From Malachius bipustulatus (taxonomy: Eukaryota > Arthropoda > Insecta > Coleoptera > Melyridae): a DNA stretch of 64,000 nucleotides. The position numbers were made by a program, and so were the translations under genes. Positions 34,436 to 45,915 of this stretch are shown piece after piece. How positions within the stretch are numbered: position 1 is the first letter of the stretch; each line of letters opens with the position of its first letter. The stretch is taken from NCBI GenBank assembly GCA_910589415.1, contig OU342630.1, positions 8,370,001 to 8,434,000 of the forward strand, read 5' to 3'. The notes under the pieces were generated by a model that worked only from the letters and a program-made list of their open reading frames with translations, did no database searches and was not told the origin of the DNA.

Positions 34436-35200
34436 CAGGGTGTTATGTAATTGAATGTCAATATTTAATTAGCGGGTGATTTTTGGGCCCATTTTAAGAA
34501 GAAAACTTCATAAGAATATGTTCTAAGAGTCTTAACTTTTGAGATACAGGGTGGTAAAGTTTCATTAAAATAAATCATTTTTTCGTAATATCTGTAAAAC
34601 CGCTCTGGATATATTAATGAAATTTCGTATACAGGTATTACGCATCAAGGGGCATTTTTTCATGTACCACATTTCGTTTTATTTACATTAGTGACGATGG
34701 TGCACGATCGTGCAGAATTTTACCTGCATATTTTGGCAGACATTGATAGTACGCCACTGATTTCTGTTCAAATAGAAATCATTTTTGGAATTCCCAGTCA
34801 TTTCCAAGCAAATATTTGATTACTTTTTTTTCAGTCCGATGCACGGTTTTCGCCTAAAAAAATAAAATCTGTTTCTCTACATGGTCACAAGACTGTCATC
34901 GTAAAAATGACAATAAAAAAATATAAAAATATGCAGGTAAAATTCTGCAAGATGTGACTAGTGGAGATAAAACGAAATGTGGTACATGAAAAAATGCCTC
35001 TTGGTGAGTATTACCTGTCTATTAAATTTCATTAAAATATCCAGAGCGGTATTACAGATATTATGAAAAAATTATTAATTTTTAAAAACTTTACCACCCT
35101 GTATCTCAAAAGTTAAGACTCTTAGGACATACGTTCTTATGAAGTTTTCTTCTTAAAAATCACCCCCTTAAATATTGACATTCAATTACAAAACACCCTG
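34436..35200. mobile_element. MITE family A, copy 2
   Basis: CAGGGTGTTATGTAATTGAA and TTCAATTACAAAACACCCTG, flanked by TA (34434-34435 and 35201-35202). Internal sequence is closely similar to copies at 13541 and 60748. Confidence 0.88.
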
Positions 35201-35760
35201 TATAACCGCGAGCAGTGCGAACACACACATAATAGATGTAGGTATGTGAAAACATCTAGTACACTCCTGCACAAAGTAACCGCATTAGTTTTGAATGCGG
35301 ATCTGGGGCGCTTCTTCGCGGGAACGCGATTGAATTCTGATTGATCTAGTATGAATCTAGTAACTGAAGAATCTAGTAACACGCAATATTAGCAAATATG
35401 ATGTTAAGGTTCGATGCCAAAGAAGAAAAAAGGTCAGGAAAGAGTATAACCAAATACGCTAAAATAATAATACCGGACACTCCTATACCTATCTATTAGG
35501 TTGTCCAGAACACGTGACCTTTCAACTGTCAAAATGGCGGCCTGTAGAAACACAAACGCAAATCATCGAACCAGAATAGTCTGCACGCGGTAATTAGAGA
35601 AGTTTTATTTTATTTATAACATTTCGAAATAATCAATTCGAACATCGAGCTATATCTTAAGTTTACTGTTATTAAGTGTGTGTGCTTTGTCAGTTACAAT
35701 AACAGTGATGTTACTAAGAAAAGTATGATTACCTGTTATCTTTAGAAAGTGGTGCTTCCG

Positions 35761-36445
35761 ACATTATGGTTCGCTATAAAGAAAAAAATAGGATCTTGAA
35801 CGGCGTTGATCCATTTTTCTTAACTCCAGAGGATCCTGGACCACCTGTTTCTGCACCAGACATCGTGTCGTATTTAGTGTTGAGCCACACAGTTTTTATA
35901 CAAAAGAACAAACGAAGGCTTATAAAAGTTTAAGCGGCTACAAGTGCAGGCTTTTGCATTTAATGGGATTGAAGCAAATTGCTAATCATGTGTGATCTTC
36001 ATTGGAAAGGTAAAATGAAAATACTATCCTATGACCCATAGCAATAAAATATCTTGATCATTAACTTGTTTTTATTAATGTATTGTTTTTTGTTTAGGGT
36101 AAAGCATTCTCAACGAATGAACAAACCGCCTTGCTTGCTTGAATTATCTGTGAAGAAGAGGGTGCCATAAATTGTGGCCATTGCACCTGCATGGCTGGGC
36201 TCTCTGAAGTTTGTAGTCATGTTGCTGCTTTGCTGTTCACAGTGGAGCATAATCACAGAACAAAAACCATCTCATCGTGTACAGATGCTGTGGCAGCATG
36301 GAACGTTACAAAAATATCAGAAGTTCCAATTGTTCGACTTAGTGAAATGGAATTAAATAAAAAATCCAATGTAGAAAAGTCGTCTTATTCTGTTGACGAA
36401 ATTCCTGCCATTGAAGGTCAATCACCATTATCACTCCTACCATAA
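35761..36445 (+). pseudogene. SWIM zinc-finger protein remnant (YqaJ/SWIM transposon-type)
   Basis: Two exon-like pieces are visible. The first (about 35761-36008) reads MVRYKEKNRILNGVDPFFL, then DIVSYLVLSHT and, after a stop and a shift, a KSLSGYKC-like stretch. A plausible intron (about 36009-36098, GT to TTTAG) separates it from the second, which reads KAFSTNEQTALLA, stop, then EEEGAINCGHCTCMAGLSEV CSHVAALLF. The CTC...CSH arrangement is the CxC...CxH core of SWIM fingers. This domain order is familiar from multi-copy arthropod YqaJ/SWIM proteins that I take to be transposon-borne. In-frame stops show it is dead. Confidence 0.65.
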
Positions 36446-36915
36446 TCCCTTACATTATCAACTAATTTTATTAATGTACTATTATAAATTTTATAGGTAT
36501 ATCTTTTATACTTGTGTTTTTAAACCTTTAGGTATTATAATCTTGATAAATGTTTTTAATAATTATTTTGAGTTTATGAAACTTCATAATAGCTTCAGCA
36601 TGGGGATAACATATCAATTGTAGAAAAAATCAACAACTTCAGAAACATACATTTTATTTATTATAATGAACATAATAATATACTTTATTGTAACATAAGC
36701 TGGTGCTCATTACAAAATTGTCAATAAAATTACAGTTTTATAAAAACACAATTATTATTTTATATATTAATTTATTGGATACTGAAATTTTTACAGTAGG
36801 TAATAACTTTAATAATACTAGTACTAATATGATCGTGTCACTAAAAAAATCAGAAAGCCAATTTAAAAAGCGGTGAAAGTATTCAAAATTAATGAACGAA
36901 TAAGAATACTACTCT

Positions 36916-37715
36916 CTGTACACTGAGAGTTGTCCGTTGTCATGCCACACTGATTCTGACTAAACAATTTCATTTAATTCGATTTGAATCGTACACTTAT
37001 TTCTAAGTCGAACCAGATGTGGTATCGCAGTTCGTGTCAGTGGCGTGTGTTGAGGAATAATGAATATCCTATAAATATATTATTTCGACAAGTTATTGAC
37101 GAAGTAGTGCCTTGCAACTTTTTAATAACAAATATTATATAATGCAAGTAAATAAGAATGATAATAATTATTGTTATCATCATGATAGAAATATCATGTC
37201 ACCTACCTGCTGGTTGCCGTTTAAAAGAAAGAATAACACCTCCGTTTTCTTATTTGCAAGTAAAATATTCCAGCAATTTAACCACAAGTCCACGTACTAG
37301 GGAGTTCAATCGTTTCCCAGGCAAAACAAGGAAATAGATTTTTAGGCATTCGCGAAATTAAGTTACTCATAGTTTATCACACCGTACAATATAACACAGG
37401 AATTCTGCTAATTTCGTATTAAAAACGTTTCAAATAACAAATCTCATCAGTATATTTAGCGCTGTCACTGTCAACTGACGGTAGCCGACGAGCTGGACGA
37501 CAATCTTATCGTATCAATCTAAGCGTATCAAGACGCGAGTCGATACTTCCGTCTCACTCTCGCTCATCTTTTTAGAGTTGCTGACGATTCAAACGTATTT
37601 CTGACAATACGTCCCATTTTAACTCGATTGACTATGCAATGCAATAGAAGGAGTAAGAAACATAACGAGATGATGTATTCTTAGTTATCACAACAGACAA
37701 CTCTCAGTGTACAGA
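36916..37715. mobile_element. Family D element, copy 2 (nested)
   Basis: TCTGTACACTGAGAGTTGTC and GACAACTCTCAGTGTACAGA are inverted ends. Its body matches 14933-16409 in opposite orientation and lacks the 730-bp insertion found there, so it shows the empty site. Confidence 0.8.
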
Positions 37716-38635
37716 CTTTATGTATTTATGAGATTGATGTGGGAAAGGTTTCTAACGCAACTTCAAGTCATAATTAAATTAAGTTGGAATAAAATAACAG
37801 ATAAATATTTAACAATAAAAAAAAAACTTTCGTAAAAAGAAAAAGGCACCAACCCTGAATATCTAGGCCACTAGAAGACAGTAGGTAACATTTGTGTTAT
37901 GTCATCTGCTGTACAGAACAGAGATACTGGACTACTGTACAGCACTACTGGAGGACTCTCCATGATTTGTCACCTAGGTACATAAAAACTCTCAAGTTAA
38001 CGAAATTAATAAATAAATAAACTCAAAAAATATCACAAATTAAGTACCTCCGAAATACTCTCATTTTGAACTTTTTCTTCTTTTCTCAACTCTGTATTGT
38101 ATTCTTTCTGAGCAGATCATCTTTAGCCCTTTTTAAAGCAACATCTGAGTTATTATATCCCATGGCCAAAGAAGGAAACCTGTCAGGATCGTTTTCAATT
38201 TTCATCAACTAATGCTGATGGTTTTCCTAAAATTTAAATATCGAAATCAAGAATTTGAAGTGAACAGAGTATTTTTTTATCATCGTTATAACATTGCATT
38301 TGGACCCCCATTTGCAATAGGGAACCAACCAACAGAAATACAACTGAGTTAAATGAGAAATTACTGATGTAGTAAAAATGTAGTACCTAAGTACATGCCT
38401 TCTAAATTTTTCAGTTGGTGCATGTGATCAATAGATGGTGTAAGCAGAGCTCCAACACTTGGCTCCTCTATTGCAAAACGTTTAGAACCCTAGTTGAGCT
38501 AGAAATACAAATTATCTCATTTTTTCGCAGAATGTCAGTTGGTTCCCTATTGCATAACGGGGTCCATTTACATCTACAGGAAAAAATATCCGATTAGGTA
38601 GGTAGGTAGGTACATATTATTACATAAATGCGTAT
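37716..38635. other. Interior of the 35.5-39.0 kb element, no gene recognised
   Basis: Probably decayed coding or intron sequence of the host element. A GGTA microsatellite (GGTAGGTAGGTAGGTA) is at about 38596-38611. Confidence 0.4.
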
Positions 38636-38639
38636 CAGT

Positions 38640-38835
38640 ATCAGCTTACCAGACAAAAAATGTTTGCTGCAAACCCTGGCATATTAGGTTGTTTCTGATA
38701 AATCAGATCTTCTAATTGCTTGAAGTCATTTCACACGTCTTTTTTAGAAAGTTCATTGAGATCTTTGCGATGCTCAAAATCGCGATCTCCACGGATTCCA
38801 CACTTTATTACAACACAACAGCAGGCGGTAGTCAT
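38640..38835 (-). pseudogene. THAP-like N-terminal coding remnant
   Basis: From ATG at 38835 the frame reads MTTACCCVVIKCGIRGDRDF, then LSKKDV and a stop, then NDFKQLEDLIYQKQ in the same frame. The CCV..CG.RGDRD start and LSKK segment resemble the beginning of arthropod THAP zinc-finger proteins from transposons. The downstream Cys/His ligands are missing. It faces the SWIM remnant on the other strand of the same element. The match is by eye and tentative. Confidence 0.35.
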
Positions 38836-39257
38836 TTTTAACCCAAAACCAATTTAATAGGGAATAAGAAATTGTATATGACCTTTTAAAAGACTTCAAC
38901 TTTTAAGTATATAAAAAAGAAATAAACAAATAATGTTATCTTAATAATCCACACCACTTTCAATAAGAGCTATTCAGTTCTACAGGCGGCCATATTGAAT
39001 CCATTTTGACAGCATCTTGGACAACCTAATAGCATTGCAACAGGTTGCGTCCATTTTAGCAGCGCTGCCAAGCATGAACTGGGGACACTAAAAATTAAAT
39101 TTGGTGAAACATAGCGGGAGTTTTAAATATCAACGCTGAATAGAAAAGCTCTTAAAATTAATTAGACGGAATAGACGGAGGAAATTGGGACGAAGAATTA
39201 TAATACAACAACAAAGTTTTCAATATGTTTATTATATTAACAATAATCACTACTATA

Positions 39258-40124
39258 CCGGGTGTCCCAGACTTAATTGACCAGGCCATATCTCATATAC
39301 AGGTTGAGATAATCGAGCCGAATAAAAGGCGTATTATTAAAATTTTTCAAGCTGTATAACATGACAGCATGAAAACAACCCCCACTCCAACATCCCCTAA
39401 GTTATAGCCCCCACCGTTGAAAAAATGAATAGCACCCTGTATATATTTTTGTATATTCAAAACCAGTATTCGATTGTCTATTCAGATGATTTTTCAGATT
39501 CAAAATTGGTTGACAAATAAACAAGAAAAGGTTCATCAAGGTGGTCATGACTTTTTATCTTTAACTTTCTCTGGATGACTTTTGCTGTCAAAATTGATCA
39601 ATATTTAGTCATAGTTTTTAACAGGCAGGTGATAGTTATTATTATAATTAAAGTCCAAACAATTTATTTAATAATTCTGAATTATTGGGAAATTTTAAAC
39701 AATAAAACAAGAGACAAAGCACTTTATCATGAACCTTAATGATGACTGTGACCTGCTAATTAAAAACTATGACCAAAATATTGATAAATTTTGACAGCTA
39801 AAGTCATTCAGAGAAAGTTCAGATAAAAAGTCATGACCACCTTGATGAACCTTTTTCTTGGTTATTTCTCAACCAATTTTGAATCTGAAAAATCATCTGA
39901 ATAGACAATCGAATACTGGTTTTGAATATACAAAAATATATACAGGGTGCTATTCATTTTTTTAAGGGTGAGGGCTGTAACTTAGGGGATGTTGGAGTGG
40001 GGGTTGTTTTCATGCTGTCATGTTATACAGCTTGAAAAATTATAATAATATGTCTTTTATTCGGCTCGATTATCTCAACCTGTATATGAGATATGGCCTG
40101 GTCAATTAAGTCTGGGACACCCGG
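39258..40124. mobile_element. 867-bp near-perfect palindromic MITE
   Basis: CCGGGTGTCCCAGACTTAAT and ATTAAGTCTGGGACACCCGG are inverted, flanked by TA (39256-39257 and 40125-40126). The two arms of about 420 bp are almost perfectly complementary throughout, with the axis near 39690. This suggests a recent origin. Confidence 0.9.
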
Positions 40125-40479
40125 TATATCCCATTTCAGACGTTTTTGGATTCAAGTTGGCTGTGATATTTTTTCTTCAAGTTGGATACCCTGGACAGTC
40201 GATTTGAGCTAAAAAAGTTCAAATGACTTCCCACTTTACTCATATACCATTAGGATTAATTTCTTACCTAATAAAAATATGTTTGACGTATGAAAACAAT
40301 AATTCAATAATATACGATTGTTGTCATTTTTTAGTAAAAAATAAAATTAATTATTAGACGTTCAGTAACTTCATTCAAAAAGTTCTGTCAGATTTTCAGC
40401 ATCTTATTTCAATCCTTTTAAAATTGAAAAGAACTTAAATCTCTTTTGAATACTACATTATTAAATTATAATGCCAAAA

Positions 40480-41010
40480 GTAATTGAAATGTGTGGCACA
40501 GTGTCTACCGAAAACCAACACAAAGAGATCGTTATTTACACAAGAACTCCAATCAACACCCAGCCCAAAAACGAGCTCTGTAATACAAACCCCGATGAAT
40601 CGTGCTTCCCGAATTTGTGAGACTCAGTCCTAAGAAGAAGATGAGCTCTACACCATGCATGAATGCTTTGCTTCAGGATGACCACGCCGTGTGCTACGAA
40701 AAGACGAAAATTTTGTCTACTATACGTCACACTATTGCATCCATGCATATTATACTGTTTTATAACAAATTGAAATCCTGAAAATATAAAGGTGGAGTAA
40801 CCAATAACCATACTTAAATTAAACCGATTGGATTCAGAAAATTTATAGTTCTACCCAAATATAATTTTTATTCATATATTTTAGGCAGCCTCAGTATCAA
40901 ACGACAATAACGAGATAAGAATTTGTCATAACTCATCCTCAACCGAGTTAGCAAGACTTTCCTCAACTAGCAAAAAAATCCTCCAACTCCCTACAATAAA
41001 TTGAAAATGA
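40480..41010 (+). pseudogene. Unidentified coding-like remnants of the host element
   Basis: Two + strand stretches look coding. One (40480-40760) reads RSLFTQELQSTPSPKTSSVI, then QTPMNRASRICETQS with a stop. The other follows an acceptor-like TTTTAG at 40884 and reads AASVSNDNNEIRICHNSSST, then ELARLSSTSKKIL. Ser/Thr/Pro-rich with no recognisable domain. Possibly the middle of a transposon-encoded protein. Confidence 0.3.
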
Positions 41011-41332
41011 AGAAAAACTTATTGGCAACCTACAAAGATCATGAGGCTCATTCCATCTGCTTTCTTCAAAATTTGAATTAAATTAGTTGATAAAGGAATA
41101 AAGACTACCTATACTTATTCTTCAAAATGTTCTTGTGAAAATTAGGCATTTCAAGAGTCGGCGACATGACATATGATATACTCGTATAAATGTTCCTGAA
41201 TTTCACCACATGACGCGAGAGAGAGAAGTCTAGCACTTTAAGTTATTTAAGACAATAGAGAACAAATCAAAGATCATAATTGTAAATGTGATTGAGTTTT
41301 TTATTATATTATTATTAAATAACTTTTATTTT

Positions 41333-41562
41333 GAGCGCGGCGGTTTAGGTCACTGACTATAATTATTGAGCCGTTGACGCTGCCACCGTCTGGGTTCAAA
41401 TCCCAGCTCGGCATGGTTATTTCTCGGTAATTTAACTATGTATTTATAAATTTAAAATTTGTGTCTGGCCAAATTAGCTAGTTCTGAGAGCCAAATTACT
41501 AGATTGGAATGACTAGGTCTTATCTACACGGTTAAGACCAATGCTCCCTCTTAAAAAAAAAA
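41333..41562 (+). mobile_element. tRNA-derived SINE, copy 2
   Basis: The tRNA-like head (GAGCGCGGCGGTTTAGGTCA...) has a B box GGTTCAAATCCCAG. The body ends TCTTATCTACACGGTTAAGA, CCAATGCTCCCTCTT and an A-run. Flanks AACTTTTAT and AACTTTGAT may be a worn target-site duplication. Same family as 12971-13169. Confidence 0.8.
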
Positions 41563-42641
41563 CTTTGATATTGGAAAATTGAAGTCAGTTGAAAAAATTT
41601 GGAAATAGCCTTTTATAAATTTCCAGGGCATAATCTTTATCTTCGAATTTAAACCAACTCAATAAAATTTGAGAGTAAAATCAAGAAGTATCGCGAGCAA
41701 AAAAATCCGAAATAATATTATGTAGATTTTTATAAATAATGTTGTAACCGCTATAGCCTTTAAATTACTTCTCTGGATAACATTTCTTAATTTTCTAGTT
41801 GAATATTTCTTGTTCAATAACTATAAAAGCATTGTAGAAGTGTAGAAGTGTAGAAATATAGCTTACCTTATAATATATGAATCTTATTTTAACCGTTAAA
41901 CAAGAAATTTTAATAACAATGAACATAACTTGTATTTTTATCTTTTATTACTTAACTTAAAACAAACAATAAATTATGATAATTTTTATATTTCGTATTT
42001 TTTTTGATAAAAATTAAAGTTTTGAAATGCAGAAAACATATTTAAAGGAATCGTTAATAATTTCACCATATAGTTGAAAAAAATCGATCAAGAAATAAAT
42101 CCTCCTTGTCCGATTTTACACAAAAATAAATATTTCCCCGAAAATTAGTATAAGTACCTACTTTAGATAATATATTCCTGTTTTGGCAACGCGAAATTTA
42201 AAACAAAGTCAAATTTGATTAGAAACATCCATAACCTTAAAAAAATTTAGCTTGTCAAAGGTAGTTCAAAACTCAGCTTTTGGAAAGGTACCAACATAAT
42301 TCGAATTTTCCATAGCCACCTCTGAATTCAAAAACGTCTGAAATGGGATATAAATGCCTATTTAACTGGTACCCAACAAAATTATCCGCTGATATAATGC
42401 TTTGAGAGTAACTTTAAATTGAAATTATACTTGAAACTAAAACGTTCAATTACTAATGACAAATTATTAATAATTATGATTGACTGCAGCTGTCAAAAAC
42501 CGTGAAAAGTTACCTAACTTTGAATTTAAAAACAGCTTTAGTGTCCCCAGTTCCTGCATGAGGGCGCTGTAAAAATGGACGGAGGTTTTGAGAGGAACTG
42601 TCAGGTATTAATATTTTAAGGTATTTGGTATACGAAAAGGG

Positions 42642-42939
42642 TGTAATGAGGTCGCGTTGTATCTATTTTGACGCGATCAATTACTGCAGGGTAAATAATA
42701 ATAACTAGTCCCTCGTTAAATAACAATTATTATTTTATTAAGAAAACGAAAACAATAAACAATTGCGGTAACTTGAAGTACTTGAACTTGCGACTGGTAG
42801 CGTAGTGAGTCAGTGCCGTGAGTCGTCTCGTGTTGAGAAAACCCATTGTTAAGTTCACCCCACTCGATAATCGATATTCGATTGACAGCATTATGTCACG
42901 TCAGATTCGATGTTAATCTGACTTTGACATGACGCCACA
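42642..42939 (-). repeat. 3' LTR of the Gypsy element
   Basis: 298 bp, TGTAATGAGG to GACGCCACA on the + strand (TG...CA ends). Matches 46798-47799 base for base outside the insertion there. Confidence 0.93.
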
Positions 42940-43142
42940 CTACTCCCCCCCTAGTGGCAGCGCCACGATACAAATTAATACTAACTAAATAGATCAATGG
43001 AACAGGCCACTAAATAATGATAATACATTCCAATAATAAGAATAGTTTTGAAGCGAACAGCTGTTCCGGATTTCAAACAATAAACATTAAAAACTACTGT
43101 AAACAAGAACACTACTTAACAGAGATTACTTATTGATATAAC

Positions 43143-45915
43143 TTAGGTTTTAAATGTTAACATATTTACAGATTTTATCCTACTTTGTACACATTCTGCC
43201 CTTGCATATGTATGGTCGTGATCAACAGCACGGTCTTTAGCAAAAAATGCTGGTTTTAAGCGGTCAACTGAAATATTAGTTTGCTTGCCATTGACACTAA
43301 GGGTAAAGTATTTTTCACTGCGACCGAGCACTTTAAATGGACCATTATAAGGTGGCTGCAATGGCTTTTTTACTGCATCGTTCCGAACAAACACATGTGA
43401 ACACTCACGAAGTGCAGGTGACACAAACACTTGGCGTTTCGAATGATCTGTGCTGGGTACTGGTTTGGGGGGTGCCGTAGCGAGCTACCCAGTTGGAGTA
43501 GAATGCTTCAGCCACTGTCTCTGCGGTTATATTGGGAATGGGGATAGCTTCGGCCCAACACGTGAACCTATCGATAATTGTAAGACAATAGGAGTATCCT
43601 TTGGAAGAGGGAAGGGGGCCTACGATATCAAGATGCACTGTACTGAACCGTTCATTCGGTATTGGTAGATCTTGGAATTTTGATTTAGTATGACGTTGGA
43701 TTTTTGCCCTTTGGCAGGGAATACAAGCTCTCGTCCATTCACGCAAGTCTTTGTTCATGGAGGGCCACACAAATCGTTTAGAAATTAACTTTGTTGTGGC
43801 TCTAATTCCAGGGTGGGACAGATTGTGGAAACTATTGAAAATTTTAACTCTCATGCTTCTGGGTACAAAAGGCCTTGCCTTGTGCTGGCTCATGTCGCAG
43901 AATATTTGACATTGCGAGCTAGGTGCTACTATTTGCTGCAGGTTGAGGGACGAAATAGGGTTGCGGAGTAAGCTCTGCAGATCGGGATCGTTTCCTTGTT
44001 CCACTGACAACTCGCTATAATCAACTGAGGCAGGAAAATCAATGCTTTCGATGCGTGAGAGGCCATCAGCGATGATATTTTCCTTGCCACTGATGTGCAT
44101 GATGTTGGTAGAAAATTCACTGATAAAACCTAAATGCCGAGTTTGACGGGGTGATGTCTTATCATGCTTTTGTCGAAATGCAAATGTCAGTGGTTTGTGA
44201 TCCGTGAATATGGGAAACTGCCTTCCTTCAAGGAAATGCCGAAAAAATTTTATAGCAGAATAAATTGCCAGAAGCTCGCGATCGTACGTGCTGTACTTCT
44301 GTTCCGCTGGGGTGAGTTTTTTTGAGAAAAATCCCAACGGCCTCCAACAACCAGAATCGTTCTGTTCGAGTGCAGCGCCCACTGCGAAATCTGATGCATC
44401 GACAGTCAAAGATAAAGGGCTGTGCGAACAAGGGTGCACTAGTGAAGCTGCCCCGGCCAGATCAGCTTTACATGCTTCAAAGGCCGATAGAGACACATCT
44501 GTCCACTTAATTTGGGTTTTGTCATTTTTTGTACTGCTTTTAAGATATTCATTGAGGGTTGCTTGGTGACAGGCAGCATGCGGAATAAATCGCCTGTAAA
44601 AATTGAGCATCCCTAAGAATCGACGAAGATCCCGAATGGTATTTGGCTTAGGAAAATTTAAAATGGCGGAAACTTTCTCGGGCAAAGGTTTAGTACCACT
44701 CGCTGGAATTTCGTACCCGATAAAATTAACTTTATCCTCTCCTAACACGGATTTTCCTACGTTAATTACAAGCCCATGCTTACTGAGTCTACTGAAAACT
44801 TGCCTAAGGTGGGCTTTGTGCTCTTCGAGACTTTCAGATGCTACTAGAATATCGTCAATGTAAGGAAAACAAAACTCCAAACCTGAAAGGACCTCATGGA
44901 TGAATCTCTGAAAGGTCTGCGCTGCATTCCGAAGGCCTGGCTGCATTTTAAGAAACTCAAACAAACCAAAAGGAGTTGTAATAGCCGTCTTGGGAATGGA
45001 ATTAGACTCGACAGGAATTTGGTGGTATGCACGTAATAGGTCTAAGGTGCTGAAAACCTTCTTACCAGCCAGCATATGGCAAAAATCCTGTATATGCGGA
45101 ATAGGATAGCAGTCAGGAACAGTGACTGAGTTTAATCTGCGATAGTCTCCCACTGGACGCCACTCACCTGATTTCTTAGGAACCATATGCAATGGACTTG
45201 CCCAAGGACTATTCGATGGTCTGCAAATTCCCTGATCGATCATATATTGAAACTCCTGTTTTGCAATCCGCAATTTGTCGGGAGCTAACCGACGGGGTTT
45301 AGCCGGAACTGGTGGGCCTTTTGTTTCAATGAAATGCAACGTACCATGTGGGGGTGGCTGATGAAGCTCACTGTTCGACAGGTTTGAAATATTCGGGAAT
45401 TCTTTAAGAATTTCTTGAAATTTTGCATCAGGTGCCACCGTACTCAGAGAAGCTACAGAGCCAACCACACGACTGCCACTAGAACAAACATTTGTGAGCT
45501 GGTCGATTAACATACCTTTCCTGAGGTCGATTAAAATACTAAAGTGGTGCAAGAAATCCGCTCCAATGATAGCACTCCTAGTGTCCGCTATAATGAACGG
45601 CCATGTGAATGATCTGCGAAGGCCTAGGCTGACTGTCGTCTTTCTTGTGCCGTATGTGGAGATTGTTGAATTGTTTGCTGCGTATAACTTCATTGTGGAC
45701 AACTGTTGCTTGCAATGACCTCGTGGAATGATAGATACATCTGAACCGGAGTCGACTAAGAATTTAACTCCAGTTGCCGGGTCCCTGATGGTCAGGCGGT
45801 GACTTGGTGCTGGTTCCTGATGACTGAGATTGTCTAGCCCGCCGCCAACTGCTTCTATTGACGACGGGGGAGCTGGTTTCCCGCGCCGGCTACGAAAGCG
45901 CAGGGCTTGATGCAT
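43143..45915 (-). pseudogene. Gypsy pol polyprotein with integrase-core deletion
   Basis: The long frame (45915 down to 43405) holds, in order: aspartic protease ([12 protein letters not shown], residues ~53-64), reverse transcriptase ([19 protein letters not shown], then the catalytic YIDDILVAS), RNase H ([21 protein letters not shown]), the integrase HHCC zinc region (HNLSHPGI...CIPCQRAK) and the first part of the integrase core ([20 protein letters not shown], containing the first catalytic Asp). After RYGTP the frame shifts. The second Asp and the Glu of the DDE triad are absent. The next recognisable segment (43430-43143) is the C-terminal part (FVRNDAVKKPLQPPYNGPFK, then VDRLKPAF). The junction is about 43455-43475. 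The copy cannot encode working integrase and would need help in trans. Confidence 0.9.

Larger units (their letters stand above)
35496..39029 (+). mobile_element. 3.5-kb element with mariner-style ends and SWIM/THAP-like coding remnants
   Basis: TTAGGTTGTCCA at the left and TGGACAACCTAA at the right are inverted repeats flanked by TA (35494-35495 and 39030-39031). A further inward match is CAAAATGGCGGCCTGTAGAA against TTCTACAGGCGGCCATATTG. It contains a decayed SWIM-zinc-finger gene (+), a nested family D element (36916-37715) and a THAP-like start (-). The ends look like mariner, but the coding content does not. Confidence 0.65.
39040..42588 (+). mobile_element. 3.5-kb TIR element with two nested insertions
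   Basis: CGTCCATTTTAGCAGCGCTG...GAACTGGGGACACTA at the left (39049-39090) pairs with TAGTGTCCCCAGTTC...CAGCGCC..TAAAAATGGACG at the right. A second inward match is CCCATTTCAGACGTTTTTGG (40130) with its complement near 42320-42345. Nested inside are a palindromic MITE (39258-40124) and a SINE (41333-41562). Exact outer ends are uncertain. Confidence 0.65.

Noticed and set aside
44288..44863. Plus-strand open frames of 60-93 codons across the Gypsy pol
   Set aside because: Antisense shadows of the reverse transcriptase/RNase H coding sequence.
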